DNA from: JBBIMP01 sp037444305
GTDB lineage: Bacteria; Acidobacteriota; UBA6911
Reading direction: 5' to 3'
NCBI GenBank assembly: GCA_037444305.1
Contig: JBBIMP010000027.1
Span: 12,212 to 76,211 of the forward strand
Length of the DNA stretch: 64,000 bases
In this document: positions 61,831-64,000 of the stretch, in pieces
Numbering within the stretch: position 1 is the first letter of the stretch
Layout of the letters: every line of letters starts with the position of its first letter
The notes under the pieces: generated by a model
The model's database searches: none
Told to the model about the DNA's origin: nothing
What the model saw: the letters and a program-made list of their open reading frames with translations, nothing else
Made by a program: the position numbers and the translations under genes

Positions 61831-61907
61831 GAGCGCAAGCGACGGGTTGCATTGCTTGATCGGGTGGCTCGACCGCTCACTGGCGTTCGCGGCTCCGCTT
61901 GCCGCAT
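61831..61907 (-). repeat. dispersed repeat, copy D (inverted)
   Basis: Read on the minus strand it matches copy C: ATGCGGCAAGCGGAGCCGCG, then AACGCCAGTGAGCGGTC, CCCGATCAAGCAATGCAACC and CGTCGCTTGCGCTCC. It lies in the gap before the AAA ATPase gene. Confidence 0.75.
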
Positions 61908-62012
61908 AGCTTCACCACGGCTTTCCTCTTGGCCGACAATGGATTTTTTCGGCTGTCTCGCTCAAACAATTTGAGGCGACGGCCAAAAACGGCAGACTTG
62001 CCATTTGCGCCA

Positions 62013-62029
62013 TGAATGATTATCATTCA
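62013..62029. promoter_or_regulatory. 17-bp perfect palindrome (Fur-box-like)
   Basis: TGAATGAT-T-ATCATTCA, arms of eight bases, ends five bases before the ATPase start codon. The core AATGAT-N-ATCATT matches the centre of the classical Fur box; the flanks do not. It could be an operator that blocks initiation. Confidence 0.5.
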
Positions 62030-62033
62030 CGAT

Positions 62034-63257
62034 ATGAATGGAACAATCCTCCCCCGGCTTGTAACACAACGCCTGCACCACAGCCTCAAAATCATGCCGG
62101 CTGTAATCGTGACGGGCGCCCGCCAGACCGGCAAGAGCACGTTGGCGCAGGAACTGGTGCCGAGCGGGCGACGCTTCCTGTCGCTGGATGACCTCGACAT
62201 AGTCGATGCAGCCCGCCGCGATCCGGCGGCGCTTGTTGGCGGCACCCAACCGGTAACGCTGGACGAAGTACAACGCGAGCCCGATTTGCTGCGCGCGGTG
62301 AAGCGGGAGATCGACCGGCGGCGGCGCCCAGGACAGTTCCTTCTTACCGGCTCAGCAAACCTGCTTCTCATGCGCCAGGTTTCCGAATCGCTGGCAGGGC
62401 GGGCCAGCTACCTCACCCTCTGGCCCATGACGCGGCGTGAGCAGCAAGGAAGGGGCCGCTGCGGCTTATGGGAGGAGTTACAGGGCGCCGCAGACGGCGA
62501 TTGGCGCGATCTCCTCGCCACGCAGCCAGGGGAACATGAGGATTGGCATGCGCTCGCGTATCGCGGAGGATTCCCGACTCCGTCAATTCAGCTTAAAACG
62601 GCAGAGGAGCGGTCAGTCTGGTTCGACGGCTACGTTCGCACCTATCTCGAGCGAGATCTCCAGGAACTGTCCTCAATTGCTGCTCTCCCCGACTTTCGCC
62701 GCCTAATGCGAGCGGCCTGTCTGCGGATCGGCCAGCTTGTCAACCAGACAGAACTCGGCCGTGATATAGGGCTGCCGCAGCCAACCATTCATCGTCACCT
62801 TAACCTGCTCGAGATCTCGTATCTTCTGGTTCGGCTTCCCGCCTATGCCATCAATCGCACCAAGCGTCTCATCAAGTCGCCAAAGATCTATTGGGGCGAT
62901 ACGGGAGTGGCGCTGCATCTGGCCGACGGAACCGAACCTACAGGTGCACATCTCGAAAATCTCGTACTTCAGGATCTTCTGGCGTGGCGCGACGCACGCC
63001 TCGAACGTACCGAGGTATTCTATTGGCGCACGGCAATCGGCGAAGAGGTGGATTTCGTGATTGAGGCCGGCGGCCGGCTCCTGCCCATCGAGGTTAAGGC
63101 GACCAACCACCCCCGTCTGAGAGACGCGGTGCACCTGCGCAGCTTTCGTGCAGAGTACGGCAACAAGGCTCGTGCCGGCCTGTTGCTGCATACCGGCAGC
63201 AAGCTGCAATGGCTCGCGCCCGACGTGTTGGCGGCACCTTGGTGGAGGGTAGTGTGA
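62034..63257 (+). CDS. AAA ATPase with DUF4143 C-terminal domain
   Basis: A 407-residue protein. An AAA_14-type ATPase occupies about 20-150: Walker A VTGARQTGKSTLAQ, Walker B TLDEVQREPDLL, and a later LLTGSANLLL sensor. DUF4143 occupies about 190-365: YVRTYLERDLQELSSIAALP, YWGDTGVALHL, then the PD-(D/E)XK-like EVDFVIEAGGRLLPIEVKA near the end. These proteins occur widely as mobile or defence-associated accessory genes without a proven activity. ATG 62034 is used, just after the palindrome. Confidence 0.88.
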   Translation: MNGTILPRLVTQRLHHSLKIMPAVIVTGARQTGKSTLAQELVPSGRRFLSLDDLDIVDAARRDPAALVGGTQPVTLDEVQREPDLLRAVKREIDRRRRPGQFLLTGSANLLLMRQVSESLAGRASYLTLWPMTRREQQGRGRCGLWEELQGAADGDWRDLLATQPGEHEDWHALAYRGGFPTPSIQLKTAEERSVWFDGYVRTYLERDLQELSSIAALPDFRRLMRAACLRIGQLVNQTELGRDIGLPQPTIHRHLNLLEISYLLVRLPAYAINRTKRLIKSPKIYWGDTGVALHLADGTEPTGAHLENLVLQDLLAWRDARLERTEVFYWRTAIGEEVDFVIEAGGRLLPIEVKATNHPRLRDAVHLRSFRAEYGNKARAGLLLHTGSKLQWLAPDVLAAPWWRVV

Positions 63258-63345
63258 GGCCGCCGGCCAATGGGGGTCTGCTCGAAAATAGACATCGATT
63301 GAATCATGCGGCGAGCTATTACCGCACAGCCAGGGTATTGCCCAA

Positions 63346-63720
63346 TCAAGGATTCTGCGGAACAGATTCCACGAACAGCACCGATTCGATATCGAGCAAC
63401 GCTTCCAGTTTGCCGACCGGCAGACGGCCGATGGCGGTGCAGGAAGGCTCCGGCCAGGACAGGATTTCGAATCCCAGAGCCTGCAGCCGCGAGCGAAGCC
63501 GGGCCGTGCTTCGATCAAGCTCCAGCCTCACGCGTGCCTTGCTTTCAGAAGGAGATATTCCGGCTATCGCCTCGAGTGGCCGGCCCGCCTCATGCCGCGC
63601 CAGCACCAGTGCGACGGCAGGATCCAATCTGGGCCGGATTCCCGGCCTTCCAAACATCACGGTCGCCGTCACAATCACGGGCAGAAATTGCGTGAGCCGG
63701 AAGCAAGGAGGATTTCGCAT
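63346..63720 (-). CDS. hypothetical protein
   Basis: A 124-residue frame with one possible N-terminal hydrophobic stretch (LPVIVTATVMFG) and a charged alpha-helical C-terminal half with a repeated LxxRLQALGFEIL-type heptad. I do not recognise the family and it may be non-coding or a remnant. It is convergent with the AAA ATPase and divergent from the partial gene at the right edge. Confidence 0.35.
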   Translation of the reverse strand: MRNPPCFRLTQFLPVIVTATVMFGRPGIRPRLDPAVALVLARHEAGRPLEAIAGISPSESKARVRLELDRSTARLRSRLQALGFEILSWPEPSCTAIGRLPVGKLEALLDIESVLFVESVPQNP

Positions 63721-63779
63721 TATCAGTCAGGAGTGGATAAATGCCTGAAATGCTTTCAACAATAAAGGAAGAGAACACC

Positions 63780-64000
63780 ATGTTCAACAATAGGATTTTT
63801 TATTTCTCAGGAGCTCTGATGATTCTGGCGCTTCTTGCGTCAGCTAGAGCTTTTGCCCAAGAGCCGGCAACGTCATTGGATCAGCTGAAGCTGCTACTGG
63901 AAAAAGGGGACAAGATCACGGTGGTAGACTCGTCCGGGAAAAGCATTAAAGGACGAATCGAGCGCATTGCTCCGGATGCGCTCGACGTAAAAGCAGACGG
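63780..64000 (+). CDS. exported protein, 5' part only (runs off the window)
   Basis: The frame starts at ATG 63780 with an AAGGAAGAG site seven bases upstream and is open to the window end. It gives at least 73 residues: a signal peptide (MILALLASARAFA, cleavage before QEP) followed by LDQLKLLLEKGDKITVVDSS and GKSIKGRIERIAPDAL, a small beta-rich start typical of acidobacterial secreted proteins. The product cannot be named. Confidence 0.65.
   Translation, partial: MFNNRIFYFSGALMILALLASARAFAQEPATSLDQLKLLLEKGDKITVVDSSGKSIKGRIERIAPDALDVKAD

Overview
The window is GC-rich chromosomal DNA from a diderm (Gram-negative-type) bacterium. Its gene content best fits the Acidobacteriota or a close relative: a TamB/Omp85 protein, a UPF0182 protein, a CBM9/DUF5916 outer-membrane protein, several S9 peptidases, BNR/sortilin-like and amidohydrolase proteins, and TPR and carboxypeptidase-regulatory-like secreted proteins. 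This is inferred from gene families; no rRNA or other phylogenetic marker is present. I see no CRISPR array, prophage or plasmid origin.

Layout. 1-11.8 kb: end of a broken YihY/BrkB-like gene, a TPR protein, a 2285-residue single-chain TamB-Omp85 fusion, a YtxH-like protein, a second TPR protein and an ABC exporter pair. 12-27.8 kb is ordinary housekeeping or accessory chromosome: a 2-oxoacid:acceptor oxidoreductase (korA-korB), START-like proteins, YajQ, UPF0182, OsmC, a SYLF protein, a tesA-like lipase divergent from a ybbA-ybbP-like ABC system, and a radical SAM protein. A nested-palindrome repeat element sits between yajQ and the UPF0182 gene and supplies both stop codons. 27.9-34.0 kb: tRNA-Asn followed by a zone of gene remnants (ion channel, class V aminotransferase, PaaK-like ligase, TrkH, cation/proton antiporter) around an intact DUF5916 gene. 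34.4-38.9 kb: a tight five-gene operon (outer-membrane protein, FMN-binding-like protein, OB-fold protein, FtsX-type permease, ATPase). 39-40.2 kb: a VapBC pair and a degenerate regulator. 40.2-51.7 kb: a penicillin-acylase-family enzyme, a minus-strand run headed by an ECF sigma/anti-sigma pair, a MEMO1-family protein, and galK with a sodium:solute symporter. 51.7-64 kb: internally deleted genes (BNR protein, glycosyltransferase, radical SAM pieces, L-fucose isomerase, IS91-type transposase) lie between intact genes (amidohydrolase, two S9 peptidases, an AAA/DUF4143 ATPase).

Themes. Much of the coding capacity serves the envelope: outer-membrane protein biogenesis, exporters, secreted peptidases and hydrolases, and outer-membrane barrels. 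galK and the symporter suggest galactose uptake and use, with a fucose isomerase once nearby. About ten genes are fragments, several keeping both ends but lacking the middle. A roughly 110-bp dispersed repeat occurs in three of the intergenic spaces near these scars. The most notable single item is the TamB-Omp85 fusion. The least explained are the palindromic element at 16.8-17.1 kb, the 34.4-38.9 kb operon and the clustered internal deletions.
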